From: Ruegeria aquimaris
GTDB taxonomy: Bacteria; Pseudomonadota; Alphaproteobacteria; Rhodobacterales; Rhodobacteraceae
Direction: 5' to 3'
NCBI RefSeq assembly: GCF_025751555.1
Contig: NZ_JAOWLB010000003.1
Location: 1 to 64,000 of the forward strand
DNA: 64,000 nucleotides
The notes beneath the pieces were generated by a model. That model was given only the letters and a program-made list of their open reading frames with translations. It did no database searches and was not told the origin of the DNA. Positions within the stretch are counted from its first letter, which is position 1; each line of letters opens with the position of its first letter. A program made the position numbers and the translations under genes. Of this stretch, positions 1 to 8,248 are shown in pieces.

Positions 1-2
1 AA

Positions 3-70
3 GTGGCCGGTTTTTACACCGCCCGCAGCAGGCCTATCCCGCCGCTACCGTGGCAGACTTTTGCACCGCC
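3..70. repeat. IS21-type terminal repeats (two copies)
   Basis: Two imperfect direct copies of a 21-bp unit lie at 3-23 and 50-70; both read GTGGC, a variable part with a T-run, then CACCGCC, and about 16 of 21 positions agree. Multiple short repeats at the ends are typical of IS21-family elements, and an istA fragment follows at about 430. The element end itself lies outside the window, so this is inferred from pattern and context. Confidence 0.4.
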
Positions 71-132
71 GTTCTCAATCATTGGACCCGGCTTCGAATT
101 CTGCACTTCGACACAATGTTCCTGGAAACGCT

Positions 133-480
133 GTGAGGAAACGGAAAAGAGAGCGAAAACCGGGGGAAAGTGGCACCAGGCCGGAGTTCAATGGGACGTA
201 TCTGGACGCGAAAGAAACCGCGCTGATCCTGGGCCTGACGCGCAACAGGGTGTATCAACTCATCCAGCAGGGCAGGATTGACGCGGTGTCGGAGGAAGAG
301 TCCCCCGGCAAGTCCCGGAAGATCCTTGTTCATCGTGCGTCGGTGGACGCGATGAAAGAAGCCGTGGACAGCGTTCCACCCAAAGGCACGGGGAATACGT
401 CAACGTCCGGGGTGTGGCTGAAATTCTGGGCTGGTCGATGGCCACGCAGGAGGCCTCGGCCGGTGCCTATGTCCCGCTGA
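133..480 (+). CDS. Small excisionase-type helix-turn-helix protein with a scrambled C-terminus
   Basis: From a GTG at 133 the frame gives about 115 residues. Its middle (YLDAKETALILGLTRNRVYQ, then a wing with GRIDAV and KILVHRASVDAM) looks like a MerR/excisionase-type winged helix that binds DNA, as used by phage and transposon excisionases. The last 20 or so residues are an arginine/proline-rich read-through of IS21 istA DNA in the wrong frame, so the original 3' end has been lost. No partner integrase is in view. Upstream TTG starts (61) are possible. Function as an excisionase is inferred from the fold pattern only. Confidence 0.4.
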   Translation: MRKRKRERKPGESGTRPEFNGTYLDAKETALILGLTRNRVYQLIQQGRIDAVSEEESPGKSRKILVHRASVDAMKEAVDSVPPKGTGNTSTSGVWLKFWAGRWPRRRPRPVPMSR

Positions 481-660
481 TCTTCGATTCGGGCGAGGCC
501 TACCAGTTCGACTGGAGCCACGAGATCGTGATCCTCGACGGCGTGACGACGACGGTGAAGGTCGCCCATGTCCGCCTCTGCTACAGCCGGATGCCGTTCG
601 TCCGGGCCTACCCGCGCGAGACACAGGAGATGGTCTTCGATGCCCACGACAGGGCGTTCT
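430..660 (+). pseudogene. istA: istA fragment (IS21-family transposase)
   Basis: The frame carries AYVPLIFDSGEAYQFDWSHE followed by a valine-rich strand and FVRAYPRETQEMVFDAHDRAF. This is the start of the DDE (RNase H-fold) catalytic core of IS21-family IstA; FDWSHE contains the first catalytic Asp. Only about 75 codons match; the N-terminal HTH, the rest of the core and istB are gone, and the frame then runs into unrelated sequence and stops at 812. It is a dead scrap that probably marks a deletion joint between the HTH gene and the antitoxin gene at 864. Confidence 0.7.
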
Positions 661-863
661 TTGCCCGCTCCTTCAAGGCGGCCACGATCGCCTCGTCGAC
701 GTCTCTGACGGTAAGCTGTGCCATGCTGCGCATCCTGACATCCAGATTCTGGAATTATGAAGGCAACTTGCGATGTGGCAAGGTCCGATCGGTCTGCGCT
801 GGGTCAGCGTGAGGCTTCAACGGTGGTAGAGCGTTGCAATTTCATGCGCTGTCGGGAGTAAGG

Positions 864-1127
864 TCAGCTTTTTGGAGCAGGTAGCTCGTCGTCCGTGTCC
901 CAAGAGTCAATCCAGGCGTTCATTGCTTCGGCAGAGGTGAACTTTCCCTGATCTGCTTCTTTCAACGCAGAGTCTACGGCTGCACGCTTTGCCGCCTTGG
1001 CTTCCAACATCGAGCGGACGGCGCGCACCACGAGCTGCGTCGGCGGACGACCTTCGATCTCCGCCTCTCTTTCCAGTGCTTTCCTCAAATCGTCGTCGAG
1101 ACGAACTGAGTAGGAGGTGGTGCCCAA
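864..1127 (-). CDS. Ribbon-helix-helix antitoxin-like protein, no toxin adjacent
   Basis: An 87-residue protein starting MGTTSYSVRLDDDLRKALER. The N-terminal strand with alternating residues (YSVRLDD), followed by two helices, is the ribbon-helix-helix DNA-binding pattern of RelB/ParD/CopG antitoxins; the acidic C-terminal third (AWIDSWDTDDELPAP) fits a toxin-binding tail. In type II systems the toxin gene normally follows at once and often overlaps, but here the gene ends at 864 and is followed (on its strand) by unrelated DNA and the istA scrap. It is therefore an orphan, perhaps left by a deletion. Assignment to a particular toxin family is not possible. Confidence 0.55.
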   Translation of the reverse strand: MGTTSYSVRLDDDLRKALEREAEIEGRPPTQLVVRAVRSMLEAKAAKRAAVDSALKEADQGKFTSAEAMNAWIDSWDTDDELPAPKS

Positions 1128-1404
1128 GACGAATGCCTTTCCGATTATCTATTCCAAGCTGCCAGCGTAGTTCGATAGCGATCTTAGACGGTCTATGGCG
1201 CAGATCCAACTCGCGCTCTGCAACCGCGGTAAATAACAGGCTGGCCACCGAGTGCCGCCTCAATCCCATGAAGGTTTTCCTGGTCGACGATGAGAAAGCT
1301 ACGCCATGGGAAGATCAGCTGAAAGGGAACAGAAATCCCAGACCAAGCCCGAAGCGGTCATCATGACGTGGAAACGCCATTGTATCCCGCGCCATCGAAG
1401 TGGA
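1128..1404. other. Gap with no convincing gene
   Basis: This stretch has no well-supported gene. A short plus-strand frame from ATG 1268 begins MKVFLVDDEKATPWED, which faintly resembles the start of small receiver-like proteins (KVFLDDER-type), but it stops after about 32 codons and has no clear ribosome binding site. It is at most a remnant. Confidence 0.3.
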
Positions 1405-1659
1405 TCAGGTGCTCCATGTAGGAGCTCCTGGCGCTGTCATAATGTCAGCCAGTGGGTGACCATTGCATTGATGCCAATCCGATTGTGCCGCGAATGCGTC
1501 TGCGTTCTCATCGAGCCATTTCTTGCGTCGGGCTTCGGCAACAGCCTTGATAAGCGCAGCCTCAGCCACCGCTGAAACGTTGATCCCAAGATCTTTCGCT
1601 CGATCAAGCGCCTCTGCATTAAGCGTAAGGGATGTCTTGCGCTTTGTCGCAGCTACCAT
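1405..1659 (-). CDS. CcdA-like antitoxin, orphan, altered C-terminus
   Basis: The start ATG at 1659 is preceded by GGAGGGTGGCACC, a good ribosome binding site, which decides it over the longer frame. The 84-residue product has SLTLNAEALDRAKDLGINVS, then a helix with two Ala-Glu-Ala blocks, then KKWLDENADAFAAQ and NGHPLAD. This order is that of CcdA-family antitoxins: an RHH DNA-binding half followed by a flexible toxin-binding tail that ends in G-x-PLA. Family members usually end right after PLA-x-(Y/F)R; here the tail runs on as IMTAPGAPTWST, so the native end seems replaced. No ccdB-like toxin lies downstream. Probably a relic of a TA module on the mobile element. Confidence 0.6.
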   Translation of the reverse strand: MVAATKRKTSLTLNAEALDRAKDLGINVSAVAEAALIKAVAEARRKKWLDENADAFAAQSDWHQCNGHPLADIMTAPGAPTWST

Positions 1660-1856
1660 GGTGCCACCCTCCGTCGTAGTGCCGCTAAAATAAACCGTAA
1701 TCGATTGAAGAACAAACTCCGCAGACGCAGGATTCAGATCGCCGATCACGAGTTTCGGACACCGCCAAGAACCTCGCACACCCGGCTGATAGAGGAAGGC
1801 GTCGACGACAGCGGGCAGCAACCGCATCTGACGTCTGCTTCGTCAAACTGCGTCTG

Positions 1857-4763
1857 CTACGCAATCTTCCGAAGCTTCGCCTTGCCACTGCAATCCGGGA
1901 AACGCACGCACCCCAAAAAGGGGCCGTATCGCCCCTGACGTTCCACCAGCCAGCCATCCTTGCAACTCGGGCAAGCTTGCTGAACGGCACCGCATTCCGA
2001 ACAGGCCATTTCCCCTCGCGCCTTTTCATGGAGCGGAATTCCAACGCCGCACTCCGGGCATGCAGGAACACGGTTGCCGCACAGCTTCACGTGTTCGCAG
2101 CGATACCAGCCTCGCCCATCTTGACCGGGCATGTAGAGCATCCTTCCACCGCATTGCAGGCAGGTGTGCGTGCGCTCAGCAGCCTCTCGCGGGCTGGCGA
2201 CATCATAAGCCGGATCATTCATCAGTTCCGTGACGAATGACGACGGCCGCGCCTCCGAAGCCAGGATGGTCACCGTCTTTCGAGCCCTCGTCATGGCAAC
2301 ATACATGACGCGCCGCTCTTCGGCGTTCGCGAACGGCTCCGCTTCCGGCGAGACGAGGCTCAAGAGCGGATCGTCCACGATCATGGAAGGGAACCCCATG
2401 CGGGCGTTGTCGGCGCCCAGGATGATCACATGGTCGGCTTCAAGCCCCTTGGATGCGTGGATCGTCTTGAAACTGATCGAGATCCCGGGGTGCTGCCGTC
2501 TCAGCCGCCTGAGATCCGGTTCGATGAACCGATATCGCCCGAGCAGCAGCACGGTGGGCTTGCGATCGCCGGCCGGCGCCGTTGCCGCAAGTGCGGCGAG
2601 GGTTTGGGAAAGCGTGTTTTCGGCGTTGTCCTTTCGGGTCCACGCGATCCGAATGGCTGGCTTGTCGGTTTCCCCTGCAGGGACCACTGTCTTCGTGATC
2701 TGGGCCGGGTTGCGCAAAACGAAACGGCGTGCCGCGAGCGCGATTTTGTCAACGGATCGAAACGTGCGGCCAAGATCGACGGTTCGGTGGATGCCGGATG
2801 CACCGGCATAGTGCCCGCCGAATTCGCGCCCGAAGTTTCCCATGATATGAATATCGGAACCCGCGAAACGGTAGATCGATTGCCAGTCGTCCCCGACGGC
2901 AAAGACCTTGGCATCCGAATGCTGAGCCTTTAGGGCGCGAATTAGACGCGCGCGGCCCGTCGAGATGTCCTGGAACTCGTCGACGAGGATGTGGTGAAAC
3001 GGGCTTTGGTATCGACCGCTCTCGACATGCGATGTTGCCCGGGTGACCATGTCTTCGAAATCGATGCGCGCGCCCAGACGCGCCTGGTATTCACTGAAGA
3101 CCGCGTCGAAGATCTTGAGGAAGGCATCCGCCCGCTTCCCGAGTTTCAGCGACGTCGCCTTCTCGGCGCAGTCATCGATCTGGTAGCCACCATTCTTGAA
3201 ATGCCGAAGGAAAGTGCCGACCAGTGACGAGAAGCTGTCGACAACCCCGACCTGTGTGACCTGGTCATAGATCTCGATATCGGGGATGGGCCGCAGCGTG
3301 ACGTGGGGTGCGAGTTTCTCGGCCAGGGCATCGAGCAGCCTGCCTTCCTCGCGTTCCCAGCTGTAGGTTTCGATCAGAACCGTTTCATGCTCGGCGTGGA
3401 CCTCTCGCTTCCAGCGCATGCCCTCCAGATATTCGTCGCGATCGACGAAGGGAGCGGTCGTCAGCTGTTCGGTGCCATCCGCCGTCCGCGACTTACGCAC
3501 CCCGAAATGCTCGATGTAGACACCGCTCTGGGTCAGGCGGAAATCCGGGGTGTAGACGCGCCGCCCGGTCCCATTCAGCTTGTGCTCGTAGGTTGGCTCG
3601 TATTCGTAGGCGACGCCATTCCGATACAACCAGTTCGCGATGAGAAGCTCTTCGAAGCTCTTGACGGTCTCCCCCTTCAGCGTCCGAAGGTTGCGGCTTT
3701 CGATCTCGGAATACCACGCATGGGCGGTGGCAAAGTCCCAAGGCAAGGGGAAATCGTCGAAGAAACCTGCAAACCAGCCGATCACGGTCTCCGCCACCTC
3801 GCTGATGCGGCTCACGATGTGGCGCAGAATGTCTCGGATCATCGACAGGAAGGCTTTGTCGTCCGTCGCGGTCGGCGCAAGCGCCGGCTTCTCCCCCTCG
3901 ACGTCACCTATGATTTCGTAAGCCAGTGCATGGAAGGTGCGTGCGGCAATTGGAACGCCGCAGCGTGCCTCGATCCGCTCGGACATTTCGGTCGCTGCAT
4001 CTCGCGCGAAGGCCAACAGAAGCAGCTCTTCAGGGGTCCTGATACGCGCCTTGACGAGGTAGGCTGCCTTCGCCGTGATGACACTGGTCTTGCCGGAGCC
4101 GGCGCCGGCAAGAACCAGTGTTGCGTCTTCGTCGACAACCACAGAAAGGCGCTGCTCAGGTGTCAAGGGCTTGGACTCGACCGAGTCAAAGAACTCTTTC
4201 CATCGGTCAAGCTGTGCATCGACGAACCGTTCGATCGCGGCTTCGCGCGTTTTGACCGGATCGGCAGAGAATGAGATGATCGGCGCCACCCGGCTGATCG
4301 TTTCGTCACCAACAGCCATGACGTTGAGTTTCGACAGGACGCGGGTTGTCAGGTCCGTGGCCTCTCGAGCCAGGGGATCGACATGGCATGCTGACGGATA
4401 ATGCTCGGGTGCCTGCAGCCCTTCCAGGGATTGGAGGAGCCCCCGGATTCTCCCTTCCTCTTTGGCAAGTGCGGCGAGGTTGAATTTCGACCACGCTTCC
4501 CCGACGGCCTCGGCGAAAGCCACTGACGCTGCGCTGTTGACGGCCGGGAGAACGACCTGTGAGCCACCATTCAGATCAATCGCCAGCGACGACGTGAGCA
4601 TCCCGCGTTTCGTTGACGGCTTGGCGGCGATCTCTTCGAACCCAATCCAGCTTCGCCGGCCGCCATGGGCGCCAATGCCGGTGTCGTGCATTCTCAGCGC
4701 ACGCGGACGTCGACGCAGCGGGTCTTCCAAGAACCCAAGAATAGGTTGAGAAATGAGTTCCAT
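1857..4763 (-). CDS. UvrD/Rep-type helicase (helicase IV-like) with inserted nuclease-like domain and C-terminal zinc ribbons
   Basis: The 968-residue protein (ATG at 4763; an in-frame TTG 20 codons upstream is less likely) is a superfamily 1 DNA helicase. An N-terminal region resembling that of E. coli HelD (about 35-100) precedes the motor: Walker A AGAGSGKT (219-226), Walker B LVDEFQDI (593-600), GDDWQSIYRF (624-633), TIHASKGLEADHVI (767-780) and VAMTRARK (822-829). Between about 375 and 470 sits YEYEPTYEH, YTPDF, VYIEHFG, then WKREVH and LIETYS, which has the D...(E)xE/K spacing of a PD-(D/E)xK-type nuclease insert. The C-terminus (868-958) holds 12 cysteines in CxxC-type pairs like topoisomerase I zinc ribbons. 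It likely unwinds or trims DNA in repair or in defence against invading DNA. It sits beside TniB/TniQ genes, so it may be transposon cargo. Confidence 0.8.
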   Translation of the reverse strand: MELISQPILGFLEDPLRRRPRALRMHDTGIGAHGGRRSWIGFEEIAAKPSTKRGMLTSSLAIDLNGGSQVVLPAVNSAASVAFAEAVGEAWSKFNLAALAKEEGRIRGLLQSLEGLQAPEHYPSACHVDPLAREATDLTTRVLSKLNVMAVGDETISRVAPIISFSADPVKTREAAIERFVDAQLDRWKEFFDSVESKPLTPEQRLSVVVDEDATLVLAGAGSGKTSVITAKAAYLVKARIRTPEELLLLAFARDAATEMSERIEARCGVPIAARTFHALAYEIIGDVEGEKPALAPTATDDKAFLSMIRDILRHIVSRISEVAETVIGWFAGFFDDFPLPWDFATAHAWYSEIESRNLRTLKGETVKSFEELLIANWLYRNGVAYEYEPTYEHKLNGTGRRVYTPDFRLTQSGVYIEHFGVRKSRTADGTEQLTTAPFVDRDEYLEGMRWKREVHAEHETVLIETYSWEREEGRLLDALAEKLAPHVTLRPIPDIEIYDQVTQVGVVDSFSSLVGTFLRHFKNGGYQIDDCAEKATSLKLGKRADAFLKIFDAVFSEYQARLGARIDFEDMVTRATSHVESGRYQSPFHHILVDEFQDISTGRARLIRALKAQHSDAKVFAVGDDWQSIYRFAGSDIHIMGNFGREFGGHYAGASGIHRTVDLGRTFRSVDKIALAARRFVLRNPAQITKTVVPAGETDKPAIRIAWTRKDNAENTLSQTLAALAATAPAGDRKPTVLLLGRYRFIEPDLRRLRRQHPGISISFKTIHASKGLEADHVIILGADNARMGFPSMIVDDPLLSLVSPEAEPFANAEERRVMYVAMTRARKTVTILASEARPSSFVTELMNDPAYDVASPREAAERTHTCLQCGGRMLYMPGQDGRGWYRCEHVKLCGNRVPACPECGVGIPLHEKARGEMACSECGAVQQACPSCKDGWLVERQGRYGPFLGCVRFPDCSGKAKLRKIA

Positions 4764-5147
4764 AGACCGCAATTCATCTCGTTTTCCAGAGGTGTAGCAG
4801 AATATCGGCTCGGGAAAACCCAATCCGACCCATCGAGGTTGCTCAGGATATCATGCGCGAGGTTTTCAATTTGAAGTTTGGGAGGGACGGGAAGCAGTCG
4901 TTCTTTGCTGCGATCAAAGATGTTCGATTTGGCCGATTTGCGGACTGTAAGGTATCGAGCGTCGACTTGCTGGGGCGGATTTTCATTGGGCGCGAGGGTG
5001 AAAATCACAAGGATGTCGGCTCGGAACCCGCCAATCCACTGAGGGTTTCATCAAGAACGCCTTGAGTTGCATGCTCTTATCGCAGTTGCGATCAGAGCTC
5101 GACTGGGCAACAGTCATGGCAAAAAATCTCCCAAAGAAAGATACTTG
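4764..5147. other. Divergent intergenic region
   Basis: About 380 bp between the minus-strand helicase gene and the plus-strand gene at 5148. It must hold both promoters if both genes are expressed, but no clear -35/-10 pair, palindrome or coding frame with family resemblance could be picked out. Base composition is lower in GC than the core genes to the right. Confidence 0.4.
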
Positions 5148-5687
5148 GTGACTGCGCCTGCCCATAACGCCATCCTGCCCTTCCCCATGGATTATCGCGA
5201 CCAGACCTATGCGAGCTTCAAGGGGCTCTGGCTTGCTATCGCAAGCAGTTCGCACACGAACGAGATCACAGCAGCGGGTCGCCTGCACCGCCGTTTGCGC
5301 GATGAGCCGGTGTCCGATGAGCTGCTCGACGAGTGTCTTCTGCTCGACGCCGATGCGTATCGCAAGAAATATGGAGTTCGTAGGACCTACGTAAACACAT
5401 CGAAGGGAATACGCGATGTGCGCGAGCTCTATGATGCGCAACTCGCGCCGATCGACTACTCGGCTTTTCGTCAACGCCTGAAGAGCCTGGAGAGGCGATC
5501 GAGCCCTATCGGAACTGCGGAGATCCGGGACGCTGCCACGCTTGGTTCATCAGATTGGATGAGCCGGTATGGGGGTGGTCGCAGGGAGCCGTTTCGTTAC
5601 GACGGCGAAGAATATCCTGATGCTGTTGGCGCCCACCCGGGCTTTACAGCATTTCTGAAGGAAATTGGGCGCGCCTCGCGGAAATGA
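5148..5687 (+). CDS. Unknown protein with internal repeats, 3' end fused to tniB DNA
   Basis: About 179 residues from a GTG at 5148 (ATG 5187 is an alternative). It is not recognised as a known family. Two or three divergent repeats can be seen: a Y-R/D-G-x-x-Y start (MDYRDQTYASF; RYDGEEYPDAV), a middle with RLxxLxxR and charged residues (GRLHRRLRDEP; FRQRLKSLERRS) and an end with (A/S)-x-Y-x-x-x-YG (DAYRKKYG; WMSRYGGG). Such modular Y/R-rich repeats recall the short DNA-binding repeats of some phage and mobile-element proteins, but that is inference. From about 5640 the same DNA read in another frame gives tniB sequence, so the last 15 or so residues are not native and the gene is truncated by a deletion joint. 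Confidence 0.45.
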   Translation: MTAPAHNAILPFPMDYRDQTYASFKGLWLAIASSSHTNEITAAGRLHRRLRDEPVSDELLDECLLLDADAYRKKYGVRRTYVNTSKGIRDVRELYDAQLAPIDYSAFRQRLKSLERRSSPIGTAEIRDAATLGSSDWMSRYGGGRREPFRYDGEEYPDAVGAHPGFTAFLKEIGRASRK

Positions 5688-6100
5688 CACGCCTCGATCC
5701 GCAGGTGTCGCGGCGGTTCACAAAGGTCGTACCCTCCGACCTCCAGCACGGCGGTGACGAGGACAATCTCCTCAATCTGATTTCCGCCTACTGCGCCAAG
5801 GCCGGGATCGAACTCGGAGTGGCCGACGATCTGCCGGCACGCCTGATCACCGCAAGCCGGCGCCGCTTCGGACGCGCCATCGAGACCACTGTGAACGCGA
5901 TTGAGTGCGCGCTTTGGGACGGCGCGAAGACGCTTGCTACGGATCACTTCGCCGAAGCTTGGTCGATGCAGGAAGGCTGCGAACCTCACGCAAACGTCTT
6001 TTACGCGGCGGACTGGCTGTCTATCCCACTCGACCAAGGTGCCGAGCAGTACGAGGCAGCGCGGATGAAACGCCTGCTGAAGAAACTGGAAAAGGTTTGA
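5642..6100 (+). pseudogene. tniB: tniB remnant (transposition ATPase, C-terminal part only)
   Basis: In this frame the DNA encodes GNWARLAEMTRLDPQ, then RRFTKVVPSDLQ, a long helical part and a C-terminal basic tail (RMKRLLKKLEKV). This fits the lid/C-terminal helical domain of TniB, the AAA+ ATPase that brings the TniA transposase to target DNA in Tn5053/Tn7-like elements. The Walker A and B motifs, which should lie about 150 codons upstream, are absent; the frame meets a stop at 5618. An internal ATG at 5684 overlaps the stop of the previous gene (ATGA), but the match extends upstream of it, so this overlap is probably accidental. The gene immediately precedes tniQ, the normal order. Confidence 0.65.
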
Positions 6101-6104
6101 GATC

Positions 6105-7943
6105 ATGGTGCTCCTCCCTGTCCTCCCGCCTGTCGATCGCGAAAGCACTGTATCCTGGTGCTGTCGTCTTGCCCTCTTCCACACCAGCCTCTCAGGAGGC
6201 GACTGGCTCAAGATGATGCAGATCTCCCGGAAGAGCGTCGTTGATATGAGCCCGGTTTGCGTCGATCGCCTCGCTGACCTCACCGGGATCCCGGTTGAGA
6301 GGATCCAGGCGATGGGTGTCGTGCGAATGGGCGACCGCACGTTCCAGCATCGAGCGGAAGAGTTCGGCGTTCGTTTCGCGCTGCGCACGCACACGACCTA
6401 TTGTCCGATGTGCCTCCTCGAGGACTCCGATCCCGGCAGCCCGAGTGCGAGATACAGAGTAGGCCGCATCGACTGGATGTTCAGCCCGGTTCGAACCTGC
6501 GAGGCCCATGGCATCGTGCTCACGAGGCGCCAGAACAGGGGCTATTTCGAGCAGTTTCAGGACATGGCGCTGGTCGCTCCAGAGAACCCCGAACTCGAGC
6601 GGCAGGCCGCCACGGCGAAACGACGATCCGTCTCCCCGCTCCAGCGCTATGTCCAGCGCCGTTTCGCAGGTGATCAGACATCAGACTGGCTCGACGGGCA
6701 GCCAATCGATCAGGCAGTCAGGGCCAGTGAGATGCTCGGCGCGTGCCTTGCGTTCGGGGCCCATACGGATCTCGACAAGCTGTCCCTCACACAATGGGAC
6801 GAGGCCGGTGCCGTCGGCTTCCAAGCTGCCTCGGCCGGGACCGAAAGTATTCGCCGTGCCCTCGAGGAAATCGCCATCGCTTCCCGCACGATCAAAGGCC
6901 CGGGTGGCCCACAGGCGGCCTATGGACGCCTCTACCAGTGGCTTCAGTTCAAGAAATCCGAAAAGGAGCCGGGGCCGATCCGCGACGTTATCCGAGAGCA
7001 TATTCTGGAGACGCTGCCAGTTGATCCCGGTACGAAGCTGTTTGGCGAGATCGTAGCCCAGCGGCGGCGTCATTCGGTTGCGAGCCTCTCGGCGCTGACC
7101 GGCATTCACCGCAAAACCCTGAACCGCGCCCTGGTGCGGACAGACATTATTGCCGATGGGGATGAAGAGCGTGTCGAACCAACTACGAGTTTCAATGCCG
7201 TTGCTGGCGAAGCCTTGGCCCATCGCATCCGGGACTCGATCCCGATCCGGGAGATTCCCGCATATCTGAACTGCAACCGCACCCAGGCGGAGATGCTGGT
7301 GAAACACGGCATCATTGAGCAACTGGTCCCGGGTCTCGGCCGCCGGGGCGGGGTGCTTACCAACGTTGCCACGGAAGATCTTGATCACTTCCTCATGGAA
7401 TTCCAATCCGCCGGTCGACCTGTTACCACTGCCAGCGCAGGCATGCTGGACGTGATCGCGGCCGCCGAGCCCGCACGACATCCCGTCACGGACATCGTGA
7501 AACTTGTGTTTGGCGGGGAGCTTTCGCGTGTGGAGGTCATCGCCGCTGACCTGGGGTTCCGGTCCGTTTTGGTCGATCCAGAGGAGGTGCGGCAAGTAAT
7601 AGATGCCCGCGAAGAAGAGGCCGGCTTATCCGCCCACGACGTTGCCGAGCGGTTGGGGATCTTTCCTTCCGGCGTTTCGCATCTTCGAAAGACACTCGAT
7701 CGGGACGGCCTGCCGTTCCTGCGTGCTCGCGAAATCTTCAACGCGCGGGGAACAGTTCGGTACAGGTACGATGCGGAGGACGTCGCTCGGTTCCAAGCGG
7801 CGCATGTCACTTTGACCTCGCTTGCAATAGAAGGCGGTGTGAGCGGAAAGGCTATGTCCCGCGCGCTTTCGGCAGCAGGGATAGAACCGATCATGCGACG
7901 GGATCTTTTGAATGCAGCCATGTTCCGGCGCGCCGATTTGTAG
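6105..7943 (+). CDS. tniQ: TniQ family transposition targeting protein
   Basis: A 612-residue protein. The N-terminal part has the TniQ signature: LPPVDRESTVSWCCRLA, then a zinc site with C100-x2-C103 (TYCPMC) and C132-x2-H135 (TCEAH) within the typical W-x-x-x-F-S-P-V-R context. The C-terminal half is long and contains several helix-turn-helix-like stretches (for example PIREIPAYLNCNRTQAEML; LSAHDVAERLGIFPSGVSHL), matching the large TniQ proteins of Tn5053-like elements. TniQ/TnsD proteins choose or mark the target site for TniA/TniB. The start ATG follows the tniB stop by 4 bp. tniA (the transposase) is not in the window and tniB is truncated, so the element cannot move by itself. No Cas genes are nearby. 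Confidence 0.85.
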   Translation: MVLLPVLPPVDRESTVSWCCRLALFHTSLSGGDWLKMMQISRKSVVDMSPVCVDRLADLTGIPVERIQAMGVVRMGDRTFQHRAEEFGVRFALRTHTTYCPMCLLEDSDPGSPSARYRVGRIDWMFSPVRTCEAHGIVLTRRQNRGYFEQFQDMALVAPENPELERQAATAKRRSVSPLQRYVQRRFAGDQTSDWLDGQPIDQAVRASEMLGACLAFGAHTDLDKLSLTQWDEAGAVGFQAASAGTESIRRALEEIAIASRTIKGPGGPQAAYGRLYQWLQFKKSEKEPGPIRDVIREHILETLPVDPGTKLFGEIVAQRRRHSVASLSALTGIHRKTLNRALVRTDIIADGDEERVEPTTSFNAVAGEALAHRIRDSIPIREIPAYLNCNRTQAEMLVKHGIIEQLVPGLGRRGGVLTNVATEDLDHFLMEFQSAGRPVTTASAGMLDVIAAAEPARHPVTDIVKLVFGGELSRVEVIAADLGFRSVLVDPEEVRQVIDAREEEAGLSAHDVAERLGIFPSGVSHLRKTLDRDGLPFLRAREIFNARGTVRYRYDAEDVARFQAAHVTLTSLAIEGGVSGKAMSRALSAAGIEPIMRRDLLNAAMFRRADL

Positions 7944-7973
7944 CGACCGACACCAACACAATGATCTGCCAAC

Positions 7974-7997
7974 GCCGCCCGGATGGGCGGCTTTTTT
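7974..7997 (+). terminator. Intrinsic terminator after tniQ
   Basis: A perfect 7-bp stem GCCGCCC/GGGCGGC with a GGAT loop is followed by six T. It lies 31 bp past the tniQ stop and is a textbook rho-independent terminator. Confidence 0.85.
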
Positions 7998-8029
7998 CTG
8001 CGCGGCGGGAGCGCTGTTACTCCACGATC

Positions 8030-8061
8030 GCGGGCGGCTTGGCAAAACTTTGCCCGCCCGC
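8030..8061. repeat. Inverted repeat between tniQ and hisG
   Basis: GCGGGCGG at 8030-8037 is complementary to CCGCCCGC at 8054-8061, with a 16-nt loop. There is no T-run on either side. It could be a weak terminator or part of an element end; the sequence does not decide. Confidence 0.4.
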
Positions 8062-8170
8062 TTGGCAGGGATAGCCGCCGATTTTCGCTGCGAATGTGTA
8101 GTGGCGTTTGATTTGTTTTGTTTTTTGCCTTCGGCTGCGAGGCGTTTGGCATAACTATGGCCGCCGCAAC

Positions 8171-8236
8171 ACCAGAGTATTTGTGACCAGAAAGAAGCCT
8201 GATCGCACGCGCTTCTTTCTGGTCGAATACGCTCCG
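8171..8236 (-). terminator. Long palindrome downstream of hisG (paired GAGTATTT-type repeat)
   Basis: GACCAGAAAGAAGC at 8185-8198 and its exact complement at 8211-8224 form a perfect 14-bp stem with a 12-nt loop. The flanks are also related: GAGTATTT lies just before the left arm and GTATTC/GAGC (read on the other strand) just outside the right arm. The architecture matches the inverted pair at 46357-46411. It sits 25 bp past the hisG stop and probably ends or stabilises the his transcript; there is no strong T-run. Confidence 0.55.
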
Positions 8237-8248
8237 GGGCCGCGCCCC

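Noticed and set aside
5684-5687. ATGA overlap as proof of a native two-gene operon at 5148-6100
   Set aside because: tniB-like sequence extends upstream of that ATG to about 5642, so the overlap is likely a by-product of the deletion joint.
6105-7943. TniQ as part of a CRISPR-associated transposon
   Set aside because: No cas6/7/8 or cas12k gene and no array nearby; the long TniQ fits Tn5053-like elements.
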